Positions 28,252-38,005 are shown, counted from the first letter of the stretch. The stretch is 61,873 bases of DNA from Phormidium tenue FACHB-1050 (GCF_014696925.1 NZ_JACJQY010000032.1:1-61873); one strand, 5' to 3'. The notes: generated by a model not told the origin, from the sequence alone. Program-made: numbers and translations.

Positions 28252-29844
28252 ATGTTAAGTCTCGAAAACTTCCCTTGGCTCACGTTTATCATTGCCTTTC
28301 CCATAGTTATGTCCCTCGTGGTTGCCTTTGTCCCAGACAAAGGTGACGGCAAAACCATTCGCTGGTTTGCACTCGTAGTCGGACTAATTGACTTTGCGGC
28401 GATCGCCTATGCCTTCTGCGTAAAGTATGACTACAGCAACCCTAACCTCCAACTTGTTGAGAGCTATTCTTGGGTTCCCCAACTGGGGCTAAATTGGTCA
28501 GTGGGTGTTGATGGACTCTCGATGCCTTTGGTATTGCTGACTGGATTTATCACCACATTAGCAATCTTGGCTTCCTGGCCCGTTACTCTGAAGCCACGCT
28601 TATTTTTCTTTTTGTTGCTGTCGATGTATGGCGCACAAATTGCTGTATTTGCCGTTCAGGACATGCTGCTATTTTTCCTAACTTGGGAATTAGAGCTAAT
28701 ACCTGTATATCTATTACTCTCGATCTGGGGCGGATATAAGCGCCTATATGCTGCTACGAAGTTTATTCTTTACACAGCGATCGGCTCACTGTTCATTCTC
28801 GTGGCTGGGTTGGCGATGGCTTTTTATGGCGATACTGTCACCTTTGACATGGCAGCCCTTGCTAATAAGAACTACCCCCTCACCTTCCAATTGCTAGCCT
28901 ACGGTGCATTCTTAATTTCCTACGGGGTTAAGTTACCGATTTTCCCTTTGCATACATGGCTACCCGATGCTCACGGTGAAGCAACTGCGCCCGTGCATAT
29001 GCTCCTTGCAGGTATCTTGCTGAAAATGGGTGGCTATGCGCTGATGCGGATGAATGCGGGCATGTTACCTGAAGCCCATGCTTACTTTGCCCCCATCTTA
29101 GTAATATTGGGGATCGTCAATATTATTTATGCGGCGCTTACATCCTTTGCTCAGCGCAGCCTCAAACGCAAAATTGCCTATTCCTCAATTTCCCACATGG
29201 GCTTTGTGTTGATTGGTTTAGCTTCATTCACTGATCTTGGTACAAGCGGCGCTATGTTGCAAATGATCTCCCACGGATTAATTGGCGCGAGCTTATTCTT
29301 CCTTGTGGGCGCAACCTACGATCGCACCCACACATTGATCCTTGATGAGATGGGTGGAGTCGGTCAGCAGATGCCCAAAATCTTTGCGATGTTTACAACC
29401 TGCTCCCTTGCATCTCTGGCGTTACCAGGGATGAGTGGATTTGTGGCTGAGGTAATGATTTTTGTTGGTTTTGCGACGAGTGATGCTTATAGCGGCACAT
29501 TTAAAGTGATTGCCATCTTGTTGATGGCAGTGGGTGTGATCTTAACGCCTGTATATCTGCTCTCGATGTTGCGCGAAATTTTCTATGGACAAGAAAATAA
29601 AACTCTCACTTCTCATCAAGATCTCGTTGATGCAGAACCTCGCGAAGTCTTCATCATCGCTTGTCTATTGATTCCAATCATCGGTATCGGTTTCTATCCT
29701 AAAGTCGTGACTCAAATCTATGATTCGACCACGACACAACTGGCGGCGACTTTGCGTGAAGCTGTTCCCGCTCTAGCGAATAAACGCGATAACAAACGTT
29801 TGGCAAGTTTACAAGCTCAGGCTGCACCAAGTTTAAGCCAATAG
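28252..29844 (+). CDS. ndhD: NAD(P)H-quinone oxidoreductase subunit 4 (NdhD)
   Basis: About 530 residues with about 14 membrane helices. Proton-pumping subunit of the cyanobacterial NDH-1 complex. Motifs: [19 protein letters not shown] (conserved Glu), [27 protein letters not shown] and [16 protein letters not shown]. The ATG at 28252 is preferred over a TTG two codons earlier. NdhD1/D2 serve respiration and cyclic flow, and NdhD3/D4 serve CO2 uptake; the subtype cannot be decided by eye. ndhF is not adjacent. The terminator at 29848 follows directly. Confidence 0.95.
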   Translation: MLSLENFPWLTFIIAFPIVMSLVVAFVPDKGDGKTIRWFALVVGLIDFAAIAYAFCVKYDYSNPNLQLVESYSWVPQLGLNWSVGVDGLSMPLVLLTGFITTLAILASWPVTLKPRLFFFLLLSMYGAQIAVFAVQDMLLFFLTWELELIPVYLLLSIWGGYKRLYAATKFILYTAIGSLFILVAGLAMAFYGDTVTFDMAALANKNYPLTFQLLAYGAFLISYGVKLPIFPLHTWLPDAHGEATAPVHMLLAGILLKMGGYALMRMNAGMLPEAHAYFAPILVILGIVNIIYAALTSFAQRSLKRKIAYSSISHMGFVLIGLASFTDLGTSGAMLQMISHGLIGASLFFLVGATYDRTHTLILDEMGGVGQQMPKIFAMFTTCSLASLALPGMSGFVAEVMIFVGFATSDAYSGTFKVIAILLMAVGVILTPVYLLSMLREIFYGQENKTLTSHQDLVDAEPREVFIIACLLIPIIGIGFYPKVVTQIYDSTTTQLAATLREAVPALANKRDNKRLASLQAQAAPSLSQ

Positions 29845-29847
29845 ACT

Positions 29848-29876
29848 AAAGAAGGTTCGCTAAGCGAACCTTCTTT
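29848..29876. terminator. ndhD terminator
   Basis: AAAGAAGGTTCGC-TAA-GCGAACCTTCTTT followed by T-run. Confidence 0.85.
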
Positions 29877-29890
29877 TTTGTCCCCCTTAT

Positions 29891-29990
29891 ATAGCAATGT
29901 AAACTAAGGTAGGGGCTTGGTCTCCAAGCCCCTACCTTTACAAATATGTAGAGATTTGGTCTCCAAATCCTCTTTTAAGATTAGATAGCA
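29891..29990. repeat. Degenerate repeat region with two short palindromes
   Basis: TATAGCAATGTAA, the end motif of family A and the boundary IS, is followed by GTAGGGGCTTGGTCTCC and complement, then a related GTAGAGATTTGGTCTCC copy. Looks like a decayed element. With the family A copy below it fills the 450-bp gap before trpE. Confidence 0.5.
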
Positions 29991-30058
29991 ACATTATGAC
30001 GGTTTTGGTTCTACGTAACATCAGTTTCATCCAAAATGAAATCCTTGGACTTGGCATA

Positions 30059-30174
30059 TATAGCTGTCGCCAATCTTGTTATGACATAAAACCCAAATAG
30101 TGTGAGGCGGCGCGAAGCGCCGCCTCACACTATTTGGGTTTTGATTTGTCCTGATACAGGTGGCTATAGCTATA
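30059..30174. repeat. Family A MITE-like palindrome (complete)
   Basis: Outer ends TATAGCTGTCGCCAATCTTG / CAGGTGGCTATAGCTATA. The core has perfect 25-bp arms AAACCCAAATAGTGTGAGGC... around a GAA loop. Confidence 0.85.
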
Positions 30175-30295
30175 GATGCCAAGTCCTGAGGCGGTGACTT
30201 TCAAATTTCTAACTTGCACGAATTTTATAGTATTTATGAAAATCGCGATAAAATCTTAATTTAGTTGCAGCAAATTTCTTAGAAATCCCGATCGC

Positions 30296-31795
30296 ATGAT
30301 TTTCCCTGAGTATTCTGACTTTATTGAGCTTGCTAGCAAAGGTAACTTTGTACCTGTACATATGGAACTGGTTGCCGATCTCGATACGCCTGTTTCAGCT
30401 TGGTATCGTGTCTGTCAAGGTCAACCCTATAGTTTTTTATTAGAGTCAGTGGAAGGCGGCGAAAGGCTTGGGCGTTATAGCTTATTGGGTTGCGATCCTC
30501 TATGGGTACTAGAAGCAAGAGGCGATCGCACCACACAGACATTTCGTGATGGCACAGTGAAGGAATTTATAGGCAATCCCTTTCAACATTTGAATAATTG
30601 CCTTGCACCGATTCATCCTGTGCATTTGCCCCAGTTACCGCCGAGTTTAGGGGGACTATTTGGCTATTGGGGCTATGAATTAATTAATTGGATCGAGCCA
30701 AAAGTTCCTGTATTTCCTTGCCAAGAGGGAGACACGCCTGATGGGGTGTGGATGCAGGTCGATAGTTTGCTGGTGTTCGATCAGGTCAAACGTAAAATTT
30801 GGGCGATCGCCTATGCCGATTTGAGTAATGGTCAAGATCCTGAAATAGCCTATAAATCAGCTTGCGATCGCTTGACGGTGCTGGTGGATAAACTGCGATC
30901 GCCGCTAGATCGCCACAAAACAGCGATTACTTGGACAAATCCCCGTTTGCAACCACCCGTAAGTTATACGAGCAATGTCACCCGTGAGAAATTCTGCAAA
31001 GCCGTAGAGCAGGGAAAGGAGCATATTAAGGCTGGAGATGTTTTCCAAGTTGTTCTTTCACAAAGATTGACCACAGAGTTTAAGGGAGAACCATTCAGTT
31101 TGTATCGCTCTTTGCGCGTGGTCAATCCTTCGCCTTACATGGCTTTCTTCAATTTTAAAGATTGGCAGCTAATTGGCTCTAGCCCTGAAATCATGGTCAA
31201 AGCGGAAGTAATCGATGGAGTCTCGCGCACAGTCCTCCGCCCGATCGCAGGCACACGCCCTAGAGGTGCGACACCTGCCGAAGATGCCGAACTTGCGAAG
31301 GATTTGTTAGCTGATCCAAAGGAAGTTGCCGAACATGTGATGCTCGTAGATTTGGGACGCAATGACCTTGGTCGTGTTTGCAAAAGTGGCACGGTGAAAG
31401 TCGATGAATTGATGTCGATTGAGCTTTATTCCCATGTGATGCATATCGTCAGTAATGTCGTTGGCGAAATTCGTCCCGAAAAAACAGCTTGGGATCTGCT
31501 TCAGGCTTGCTTCCCTGCGGGTACGGTTAGTGGTGCGCCAAAGATTCGAGCCATGGACATTATCCATAACTTGGAAGGCGATCGCCGAGGCACTTATGCG
31601 GGAGCCTATGGCTACTATGACTTTGAAGGTCAGCTAAACACAGCCATCACAATTCGGACAATGGTAACGAAGGATGGAACGGCTAGCGTACAGGCTGGTG
31701 CTGGTGTGGTAGCTGATTCCGATCCTGAGAAGGAATATCAAGAAACCTTGAATAAAGCAAAGGGAATGTTGGAGTCTCTGCGCTGTTTGGGATAG
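30296..31795 (+). CDS. trpE: Anthranilate synthase component I
   Basis: 499 residues; makes anthranilate from chorismate with TrpG-supplied ammonia, the first step of tryptophan synthesis. The N-terminal feedback domain has the LLESVEGGERLGRYSLLG site for Trp inhibition. The C-terminal chorismate-binding domain has the motifs GDVFQVVLSQRL, RTVLRPIAGTRPRG, HVMLVDLGRNDLGRV, FPAGTVSGAPKIRAM and AGAGVVADSDPEKEYQE. TrpE rather than PabB by the LLESVEGG motif. No trpG nearby, as in many cyanobacteria. Confidence 0.95.
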   Translation: MIFPEYSDFIELASKGNFVPVHMELVADLDTPVSAWYRVCQGQPYSFLLESVEGGERLGRYSLLGCDPLWVLEARGDRTTQTFRDGTVKEFIGNPFQHLNNCLAPIHPVHLPQLPPSLGGLFGYWGYELINWIEPKVPVFPCQEGDTPDGVWMQVDSLLVFDQVKRKIWAIAYADLSNGQDPEIAYKSACDRLTVLVDKLRSPLDRHKTAITWTNPRLQPPVSYTSNVTREKFCKAVEQGKEHIKAGDVFQVVLSQRLTTEFKGEPFSLYRSLRVVNPSPYMAFFNFKDWQLIGSSPEIMVKAEVIDGVSRTVLRPIAGTRPRGATPAEDAELAKDLLADPKEVAEHVMLVDLGRNDLGRVCKSGTVKVDELMSIELYSHVMHIVSNVVGEIRPEKTAWDLLQACFPAGTVSGAPKIRAMDIIHNLEGDRRGTYAGAYGYYDFEGQLNTAITIRTMVTKDGTASVQAGAGVVADSDPEKEYQETLNKAKGMLESLRCLG

Positions 31796-32078
31796 TGAAT
31801 AAATGAGAATGCGATCGCTCAAATCTATTAGTTGAGATTAATGGCGATCGCATTTATCCGATGCAATTGAGTCTGACAAGATGGATTTAGAGCAGAGACT
31901 AACGGAACTAGAACGCAAAAGAGCAGAAAGAGATAAATAGCGATCGCTAAATTTATCTCTTTGATGATTAGCGATCGCTGTTTGTAACATGGCTTAATCA
32001 ACTCTTGCGGATATAACTATGATTTTAGTAAGCGATCACTAAAATTCATCATCGGTTGAGAGTAAAAGAGCGATTTTA
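31796..32078. other. Intergenic region with HIP1-centred inverted repeats
   Basis: Holds ATGCGATCGC...GCGATCGCAT and further GCGATCGC copies, plus a 19-codon open frame at 31881-31940 (MDLEQRLTELERKRAERDK) too short and featureless to call. Nothing else supportable. Confidence 0.4.
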
Positions 32079-33359
32079 TTAAACTAAATGATTATGAATC
32101 GAGCCTTTAGGTAGTTCGTCATAATCCCCTTCCCAAGAGAATCTCAAACGATTTTTGTAGACACCTTGATAGTTAAAAAGATCTAAAAGAACAAGCTCTA
32201 AATACCACAAACTCAAGCGCCATGCTTCTTTTCTTATGCTTTTGGGATGTACTTTTTCCTTTTGTTCAAGATGAGTAAGCTTATTGCGAACTTCCGTAAT
32301 TGCCTTAGGCATATTAATTTTCTTTTCTTCAGCAAATTCTAGTAGCTTGATGATTAAATTAGATTTACTGTCAAGGTCATTAATGGGAAGTTTTGACTTT
32401 TTAAACAATTTTTCTAGCTTCAACGCTGCGTTATTTTTAATAAATATACCAATCCGATGTTCGTATAAAAGTTCAAGGGCTGAATGAGCCAAGATGATTG
32501 AACCATCAATAGCTCCTGCCTGAAGGTTACTTTCTACATACCAGTGAATAGCAAGTTGTAGTGGCTGCTGCCAATCTGGATCTTCCCAAAGATTCATAAA
32601 TCCGACAAAAGCTTCTGTTAAATTTTCAGGTCTTTGAACTGGGAACCACGAAGTTATATTTCGTTGGTATGCGGATGCTGTAGAAGAATACCAAATTTCC
32701 CATGTAGGAATATTTTCAGCATTAAAACCAATAGGCAGTAAAGGTACTACCCACATTCCTCTAGCAAATGATAGAAAAGATGATAAACCACTTAAAATAT
32801 CTAGAGCTTCTTCAGAGGTAAATGTATGTTTGTTGCTCTTTTCAAGTTTAGCTACATGGGTAATTGCATATCCGCCCTCATCTTCTAGAGAGTTAGTCAG
32901 TTCTTTGATTTTTTCTACTGGAGCAATCGTTACTTTCCATCCATTTGCTTCTAATAAAAGCTGATAGCTATGAAAGTTTGTGAGGTGAAATATTACATAG
33001 GAAAGATTTGAATTAGAAGTGATAACAGCAGGCTCATGTAAAAAGCCTGAAACCTCTGTTTTTATTCCTACCGATAATTGATATTTAGTAGCATTAGCTT
33101 CACAGGAAGCCTTTAAATTGACTAATTCTAAGACATGTGGTTTCTCATAACTAAACGCAACACTATCGTTAGATCTAAAAGAATATTTGATTCTTATTGT
33201 GGGAAACCAATTAAGTTTTACGGTTCCAGTCCCGTGAGCTATGATATCCCGATCTCCTTGGTTTCCAATAAATTTCATGTCTCCTTCGTAGAGAGTCAAT
33301 GGTTGGTTTATCTCCTCTGTTACATATACTGGAGTTAGTGATTGAGGCTCAATATTCAT
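32079..33359 (-). CDS. Protein of unknown function with C-terminal HEPN-like Rx4H motif
   Basis: 426 residues. The N-terminal part is beta-rich (TLYEGDMKFIG..., IRIKYSFRSNDS) with no family I recognise. The middle (about 185-290) is aromatic-rich (SFARGMWVVPLLPIGF, NLWEDPDWQQPL). The C-terminal helical part (about 290-400) has SIILAHSALELLYEHRIG and then EVRNKLTHLEQ, an Rx4H pattern like HEPN ribonucleases of toxin and defence systems (ApeA-, RnlA- or Mat89Bb-like). AT-rich, poor in HIP1 and alone, beside toxin-antitoxin debris. Could be a standalone defence gene; the HEPN call is inference from one motif. Confidence 0.55.
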   Translation of the reverse strand: MNIEPQSLTPVYVTEEINQPLTLYEGDMKFIGNQGDRDIIAHGTGTVKLNWFPTIRIKYSFRSNDSVAFSYEKPHVLELVNLKASCEANATKYQLSVGIKTEVSGFLHEPAVITSNSNLSYVIFHLTNFHSYQLLLEANGWKVTIAPVEKIKELTNSLEDEGGYAITHVAKLEKSNKHTFTSEEALDILSGLSSFLSFARGMWVVPLLPIGFNAENIPTWEIWYSSTASAYQRNITSWFPVQRPENLTEAFVGFMNLWEDPDWQQPLQLAIHWYVESNLQAGAIDGSIILAHSALELLYEHRIGIFIKNNAALKLEKLFKKSKLPINDLDSKSNLIIKLLEFAEEKKINMPKAITEVRNKLTHLEQKEKVHPKSIRKEAWRLSLWYLELVLLDLFNYQGVYKNRLRFSWEGDYDELPKGSIHNHLV

Positions 33360-33544
33360 TTGATTACATTTTTGATTTTTCGTGTTTAACTATGACAGTA
33401 ATCTTTATTTTATGAAAATTCAAGTAAGAGCAGCAAATTTTTTGTGCAGAGGGGTATTCCTTAGGAATTTGAGTTCGCAAAATTACTCATTTCAGGGCGA
33501 TCGCATAAACTAGAATGTAATCAATAAATACAGGTAATTAAGCA

Positions 33545-33805
33545 ATGCAAATTACAGTTGATATTCCCGATGAATTTCTACCAAAAATCAAACAAACAGG
33601 CTTCTCCCTGCAAGAAATTGTTGCGAAAGCAGTTCAGCAATATCTTAATAGTGAATCAACTTTACTACAAACACAAACTTGGCAACTATGCGGTAAACTG
33701 CAAATTTCACAGCCAAAAGAAACGAATATCGTCGATGTTTCCACTATTGAAACAAACTATGCCGAACAGATTGACGATATTTTGTATGGGAATCTCTCAT
33801 GTTAG
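33545..33805 (+). CDS. Antitoxin-like protein upstream of a PIN toxin remnant
   Basis: 86 residues: MQITVDIPDEFLPKIKQTGFSLQEIVAKAVQQYL is a ribbon-helix-helix/AbrB-like start common in cyanobacterial VapB-type antitoxins, followed by an unstructured toxin-wrapping tail. Its TAG overlaps the ATG of the next frame (ATGTTAG), the usual antitoxin-toxin coupling. Confidence 0.7.
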   Translation: MQITVDIPDEFLPKIKQTGFSLQEIVAKAVQQYLNSESTLLQTQTWQLCGKLQISQPKETNIVDVSTIETNYAEQIDDILYGNLSC

Positions 33806-33999
33806 AAGTTATTCTTGATACATCAGCACTTATAGCCTTTTTTGTCGGCTCAGAAAAACACCATAAAGCAATACACGATTACTTTTTCGCCAATCCTAAA
33901 ACAAGATGGGTAATCATCTCAACGGTCTTTATTGTTTCTTTTGATGAGCATATTCGTCAAATGAGTGGGCTAGGAGTTAATTGCGTACCGTTAATTTAA
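33799..33999 (+). pseudogene. Internally deleted PIN-domain toxin (vapC remnant)
   Basis: 66 residues in one frame. It starts like a VapC PIN toxin (VILDTSALIAFFVGSEKHHKA, first catalytic Asp) and continues to TRWVIISTVF. It then jumps to a typical PIN C-terminus (SFDEHIRQMSGLGVNCVPLI). About 60-70 central residues with the remaining acidic catalytic residues are absent. The deletion is in frame, so a short product may still be made, but it should be inactive. Confidence 0.65.
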
Positions 34000-34005
34000 G
34001 AACCT

Positions 34006-34230
34006 ATGAAATACACAATTACACTTCAATGGTCTGATGAAGATAAATGCTTTGTTGTTTTCTTGCCAGACTTTACCAACATCAACCAACCTTGCACTCA
34101 TGGCAAAACCTATTCAGAAGCACTACAAAATGCTAAGGAACTGATCGAAATTCTAATAGAGCTTGCGATCGAAAAGAATGAACCATTACCGAAGTATAAA
34201 CCATATTACTATAGCAAAATCTCAGAATGA
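34006..34230 (+). CDS. HicB-like antitoxin domain protein, solitary
   Basis: 74 residues: MKYTITLQWSDEDKCFVVFLPDF, then the CTHGKTYSEALQNAKELIEILIE helix, the partial RNase H fold of HicB antitoxins. It lacks a C-terminal DNA-binding domain, and no HicA toxin is adjacent. Common as orphans in cyanobacteria. Starts six bases after the vapC remnant, so the cluster may be one transcript. Confidence 0.75.
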   Translation: MKYTITLQWSDEDKCFVVFLPDFTNINQPCTHGKTYSEALQNAKELIEILIELAIEKNEPLPKYKPYYYSKISE

Positions 34231-34334
34231 TTAAGTGAGAAATTGCTCATGTGAAGGCGATCGCCTAAACTAAGATTTAAGCTTGATAAATATTACAAAT
34301 AGAACTTAGCCAGACTTTACTGAATATTAACTAA

Positions 34335-35039
34335 ATGATAAAACCTCTATTGATTGTTGGTAGTGATACGGGTATTGGGAAGACTGTTTTAACGGCGGCT
34401 TTGGCGGCTTATTGGTTGACCTATCGCGATCGCAATGTATCTCTAACCGAACCTAGTAAATCTCTCGGTATTTATAAGCCTTTGCAATCAGGAGAAGGCG
34501 ATCGCGAGTTCTATAACCAGACTTTTGCGCTTTCGCAAACCCTTGCCGAAATTACGCCTTTGTATTTTGAAACGCCGATCGCTCCTGCGATCGCCGCTTA
34601 TAAAGAAGGTAAAGCAATTGATTTAGGGCTAATTTGGCAACAGTTCCAAAAATTGCAACAACAGAAGGAATGTCTATTAGTTGAGGCTATGGGAGGTTTA
34701 GGCTCACCAATTACCGATGAATATATTGTGGCGGATTTGGCTAGAGATTGGGCTTTAGACACTATTTTGGTTGTGCCTGTGCGTTTAGGTGCGATCTCTC
34801 AGGCGATCGCCAATGTAGCTTTGGCGAATATGCAAAAGGTGAAGCTCAGAGGAATTGTGCTGAGTTGTTCTCAAGTTTATTCTACGGAAGAGATTGAAGA
34901 ACTTGCTCCGCCACAGATGATTTCGCGACTTGCCTCAGTTCCCATTTTGGGAATTCTGCCTTATATCAAGGATTTGAGCGATATTGCACAATTGGCGCTT
35001 GCGGCTTCAGAGTTAGACATAGAAAGAATTCTGATTTAG
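34335..35039 (+). CDS. bioD: Dethiobiotin synthetase
   Basis: A 234-residue P-loop ligase that closes the ureido ring of dethiobiotin from DAPA, CO2 and ATP. Motifs: VGSDTGIGKTVLTAAL (P-loop), GIYKPLQSGEGD, EAMGGLGSPITDEY and LVVPVRLGAISQAI. Length typical of cyanobacterial BioD. No other bio genes nearby. Multiple HIP1 sites mark it as a resident gene, in contrast to the toxin-antitoxin debris upstream. Confidence 0.9.
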   Translation: MIKPLLIVGSDTGIGKTVLTAALAAYWLTYRDRNVSLTEPSKSLGIYKPLQSGEGDREFYNQTFALSQTLAEITPLYFETPIAPAIAAYKEGKAIDLGLIWQQFQKLQQQKECLLVEAMGGLGSPITDEYIVADLARDWALDTILVVPVRLGAISQAIANVALANMQKVKLRGIVLSCSQVYSTEEIEELAPPQMISRLASVPILGILPYIKDLSDIAQLALAASELDIERILI

Positions 35040-35088
35040 TAAAGGCGATCGCATAGTAAGGCACATTACTAGTGATATAAATGAAGCT

Positions 35089-36411
35089 ATGTATGATCGC
35101 CTTACTGCTATAGCTTTTCTCAAGCAAATTTCTGCCGATCTCCACAAACCCGATCGCAGTGAAATTGTGGCGACTTTAGGCGATCACCCGATTACATTGG
35201 GGCGCGATCCTAGTTGTGAAGTGGCGATCGATATCAACATCTATGGCTCGGTGTCGCGTCGTCATGCGGAAATTCGTCCCATTTTTGTGGAGCAGAACAA
35301 TCGTCAAGATGTTAGACAGAAGTTTAAGGGATGGGAAATATGTGATCTTGATAGTGCTAATGGCACATTTGTTAATGATCACCGTTTGTATAGCTGTTAT
35401 CCACTCAAGCATGGCGATCGCATTCAGCTAACTAAAGGTGGTCCCCAGTTCGTATTTGAGCTAGATCCTAGTACTGAGACAACTTTAAACACAGATCTTA
35501 GAAAGCGTCCGCGATCGCAGATTACCAGCATTACTCTCACGAAGCTCTTACCAATTTTCTCCACAGGAAATGATTTGTGGAAAAAAGCTTATCTCTTGCC
35601 AGGGATTGCGACCGTGGGATTTGTGGTGATGATGTTTGCTTTTTTGGGACAACCACAATTATTTAATCTCACAATTTCTGTATATATCAGTCTCGCAGCA
35701 TATTATTTTGTCTATCAACTTTGTGGCAAAAATAAACCTTGGTGGGTAATTTTAGGCGCAGCAATATCTACAGCATTGATTCTCAGAAGTCCCATTTTAA
35801 ATATTTTTTTCTGGTTCTTTTATAAGGTTTTACCAGGGACTGCACCAACGGGGCAGGTTAGCTTTATCAGTGTTTTGATTGCGATGTTTTTTGGGGCGGG
35901 ATTAATGGAGGAGTTGCTCAAGGCTTTGCCCGTGTTTGCGCTCTGGTTTATGGGATTACGACTAGGGAAGAAATGGCGATCGCGTGTAGGTATTAGCGAA
36001 CCTTTAGATGGAATCTTGATAGGTGCGGCTTCGGCTGTGGGTTTTACACTGACGGAAACCTTGGGCTTATATGTACCTAGCATTGTGCAGAGTGTAGCTA
36101 ATCAAGCTGGTAGTCCTGAGATTGCGGAACTGACAGGTTTGCAATTATTGATTCCTCGCGTGCTTGGCTCAGTAGCTGGGCATATGGCTTATAGCGGTTA
36201 TTTCGGCTATTTCATTGGGTTGAGTATTATGAAACCTTCTCTCCGTTGGCAAATTCTCACAATTGGATATCTTAGTTCGGCTTTACTTCATGCCCTTTGG
36301 AATACGAGTGCTTTAGTAAGTTTTTGGCTATTGGCAATCGTTGGCGGTCTTTCCTATGCGTTTCTCGTTGCTGCAATTCTCAAAGCCCATAGCTTTTCAT
36401 CAAAGGTATAA
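35089..36411 (+). CDS. FHA domain fused to a PrsW-type intramembrane protease
   Basis: 440 residues. The N-terminal FHA phosphothreonine-binding domain (about 20-125) has ITLGRDPSCEV, GSVSRRHAEI and SANGTFVNDHRLY. A linker (125-160) leads to about eight membrane segments. The PrsW signature follows: GAGLMEELLKALPVFALW (EE motif), EPLDGILIGAASAVGFTLTET and later VAGHMAYSGYFGYFIG and LLHALWN, with the His residues expected of this metalloprotease family. PrsW cleaves anti-sigma factors in Bacillus. The FHA fusion suggests recruitment by Ser/Thr phosphorylation (inference). Confidence 0.85.
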   Translation: MYDRLTAIAFLKQISADLHKPDRSEIVATLGDHPITLGRDPSCEVAIDINIYGSVSRRHAEIRPIFVEQNNRQDVRQKFKGWEICDLDSANGTFVNDHRLYSCYPLKHGDRIQLTKGGPQFVFELDPSTETTLNTDLRKRPRSQITSITLTKLLPIFSTGNDLWKKAYLLPGIATVGFVVMMFAFLGQPQLFNLTISVYISLAAYYFVYQLCGKNKPWWVILGAAISTALILRSPILNIFFWFFYKVLPGTAPTGQVSFISVLIAMFFGAGLMEELLKALPVFALWFMGLRLGKKWRSRVGISEPLDGILIGAASAVGFTLTETLGLYVPSIVQSVANQAGSPEIAELTGLQLLIPRVLGSVAGHMAYSGYFGYFIGLSIMKPSLRWQILTIGYLSSALLHALWNTSALVSFWLLAIVGGLSYAFLVAAILKAHSFSSKV

Positions 36412-36643
36412 GATTTAACGAATGGTTAATAGACTTGCTTTTATTTCCCAACAAGTCTATTTTAGGTCTATTTTAGGCGCTCGCTTTTTGATGGGTTTTA
36501 TTTATGGCGATCGCAGATTCTGAGATTGAGTGGCGGCGATTTTAGGCAGATCTGGTGATTTGGTCTTTGAGTTTTTATCTTGGTGGTACGGATAATGACT
36601 AGTCTGGCTATAGAATCTTAGTAGCCGTAATCACTTTTAAAAT

Positions 36644-38005
36644 ATGCAGGTTTCTGACAAAGCTAGCTTTGAGAATATATCTACCAACAACCAGGAAATA
36701 ATTCCTAGTTTTGACGCTAAAAATCCACCAAATCCACAACTAATTGATGCTTGTGTACATTGTGGCTTTTGCCTGTCTACCTGCCCTAGTTATCGCATCA
36801 TCGGTAAAGAAACAGATTCGCCACGCGGTCGCATCTATTTAATGGATGGAATTAATGAAGGCGATATTCCTTTATCACCTGCGATCACCCAGCATTTTGA
36901 TTCTTGTTTAGGATGTCTTGCCTGTGTCACCACCTGTCCATCAGGCGTACAGTATGACCAACTGATCGAAGCAACTCGCGCTCAAGTTGAGCGCAATCAT
37001 CCGCGATCGCTACCTGAGAAATTATTACGGCAATTTATCTTTTCGACTTTTCCCTATCCCAATCGCCTCCGAGTGTTGCTTGCGCCTTTATTGGCTTATC
37101 AGAAATTAGGGTTGCAAAAACTATTGCGATCGCAGGGTTGGCTAGAAAAGTTTTTGCCCAAGCAACTAGCTGCTATGGAATCGGTGCTACCCGAATTGAC
37201 TCCCCAAGCTTTTCAGGATAATTTACCCGAAGTAATTGCTGCTCAAGGAGCAAAGCGTTACCGTGTGGGAATGCTTTTGGGCTGTGTGCAGCGTGTATTT
37301 TTGCCTGAGGTAAATAATGCGACAGTGCGCGTACTAACAGCCAATGGATGTGAAGTTGTAGTTCCTAAATTGCAAGGTTGCTGTGGAGCATTATCCCATC
37401 ACCAAGGACAGGAAGCCCAAACTCTAGAACTTGCAAAGCAGACCATCGATGCTTTTGCTGACTTAAATCTTGATGCAGTGCTAGTCAATGCTTCAGGCTG
37501 TGGACATACATTGAAAGAATATGGTTATATTTTGAAAGATGATCCTCACTATGCTGAGAAAGCAAAGCTATTCTCTACAAAAGTAAAGGATGTCCAAGAG
37601 TTTCTCGATCATGTAGGGCTAACTGCCAAGCTTTCTCCTTTGCAGGATGAACCTTTAGCGATCGCCTATCAAGATGCTTGCCATATGCTGCATGGACAAA
37701 AAATCAGCCTCGAGCCACGTCGTTTGTTGCGTCAAATACCCAATGTCCAATTAAGGGAATCGGTTGATGCTTCGCTATGCTGTGGTAGTGCAGGAATCTA
37801 CAACATTTTGCAACCAGAAGTTGGGCATGAATTGGGAGAGATGAAGGTAACTAATCTCACGGATACGGGCGCTCAATTAATAGCTTCGGCAAATGTGGGC
37901 TGTATTACCCAAATTCGGAAGCATTTGAAATTGCAAAATAAGAATGTTCTCCTTATGCATCCAATGGAACTATTGGATTATTCTATCCAAGGTAAGAAGC
38001 TATAA
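36644..38005 (+). CDS. glcF: Glycolate oxidase/dehydrogenase iron-sulfur subunit GlcF
   Basis: A 453-residue electron-transfer subunit of glycolate dehydrogenase, used in photorespiration. The N-terminus has two 4Fe-4S clusters: CVHCGFCLSTCPSY near residue 37 and CLGCLACVTTCPSG near 88. Two CCG domains follow, with LQGCCGALSHHQG and ASLCCGSAGIYNI. glcD/glcE are not adjacent. Confidence 0.92.
   Translation: MQVSDKASFENISTNNQEIIPSFDAKNPPNPQLIDACVHCGFCLSTCPSYRIIGKETDSPRGRIYLMDGINEGDIPLSPAITQHFDSCLGCLACVTTCPSGVQYDQLIEATRAQVERNHPRSLPEKLLRQFIFSTFPYPNRLRVLLAPLLAYQKLGLQKLLRSQGWLEKFLPKQLAAMESVLPELTPQAFQDNLPEVIAAQGAKRYRVGMLLGCVQRVFLPEVNNATVRVLTANGCEVVVPKLQGCCGALSHHQGQEAQTLELAKQTIDAFADLNLDAVLVNASGCGHTLKEYGYILKDDPHYAEKAKLFSTKVKDVQEFLDHVGLTAKLSPLQDEPLAIAYQDACHMLHGQKISLEPRRLLRQIPNVQLRESVDASLCCGSAGIYNILQPEVGHELGEMKVTNLTDTGAQLIASANVGCITQIRKHLKLQNKNVLLMHPMELLDYSIQGKKL

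Noticed and set aside
31881-31940. 19-codon frame MDLEQRLTELERKRAERDK
   Set aside because: Too short; could be the tail of a coiled coil, but there is no supporting context.
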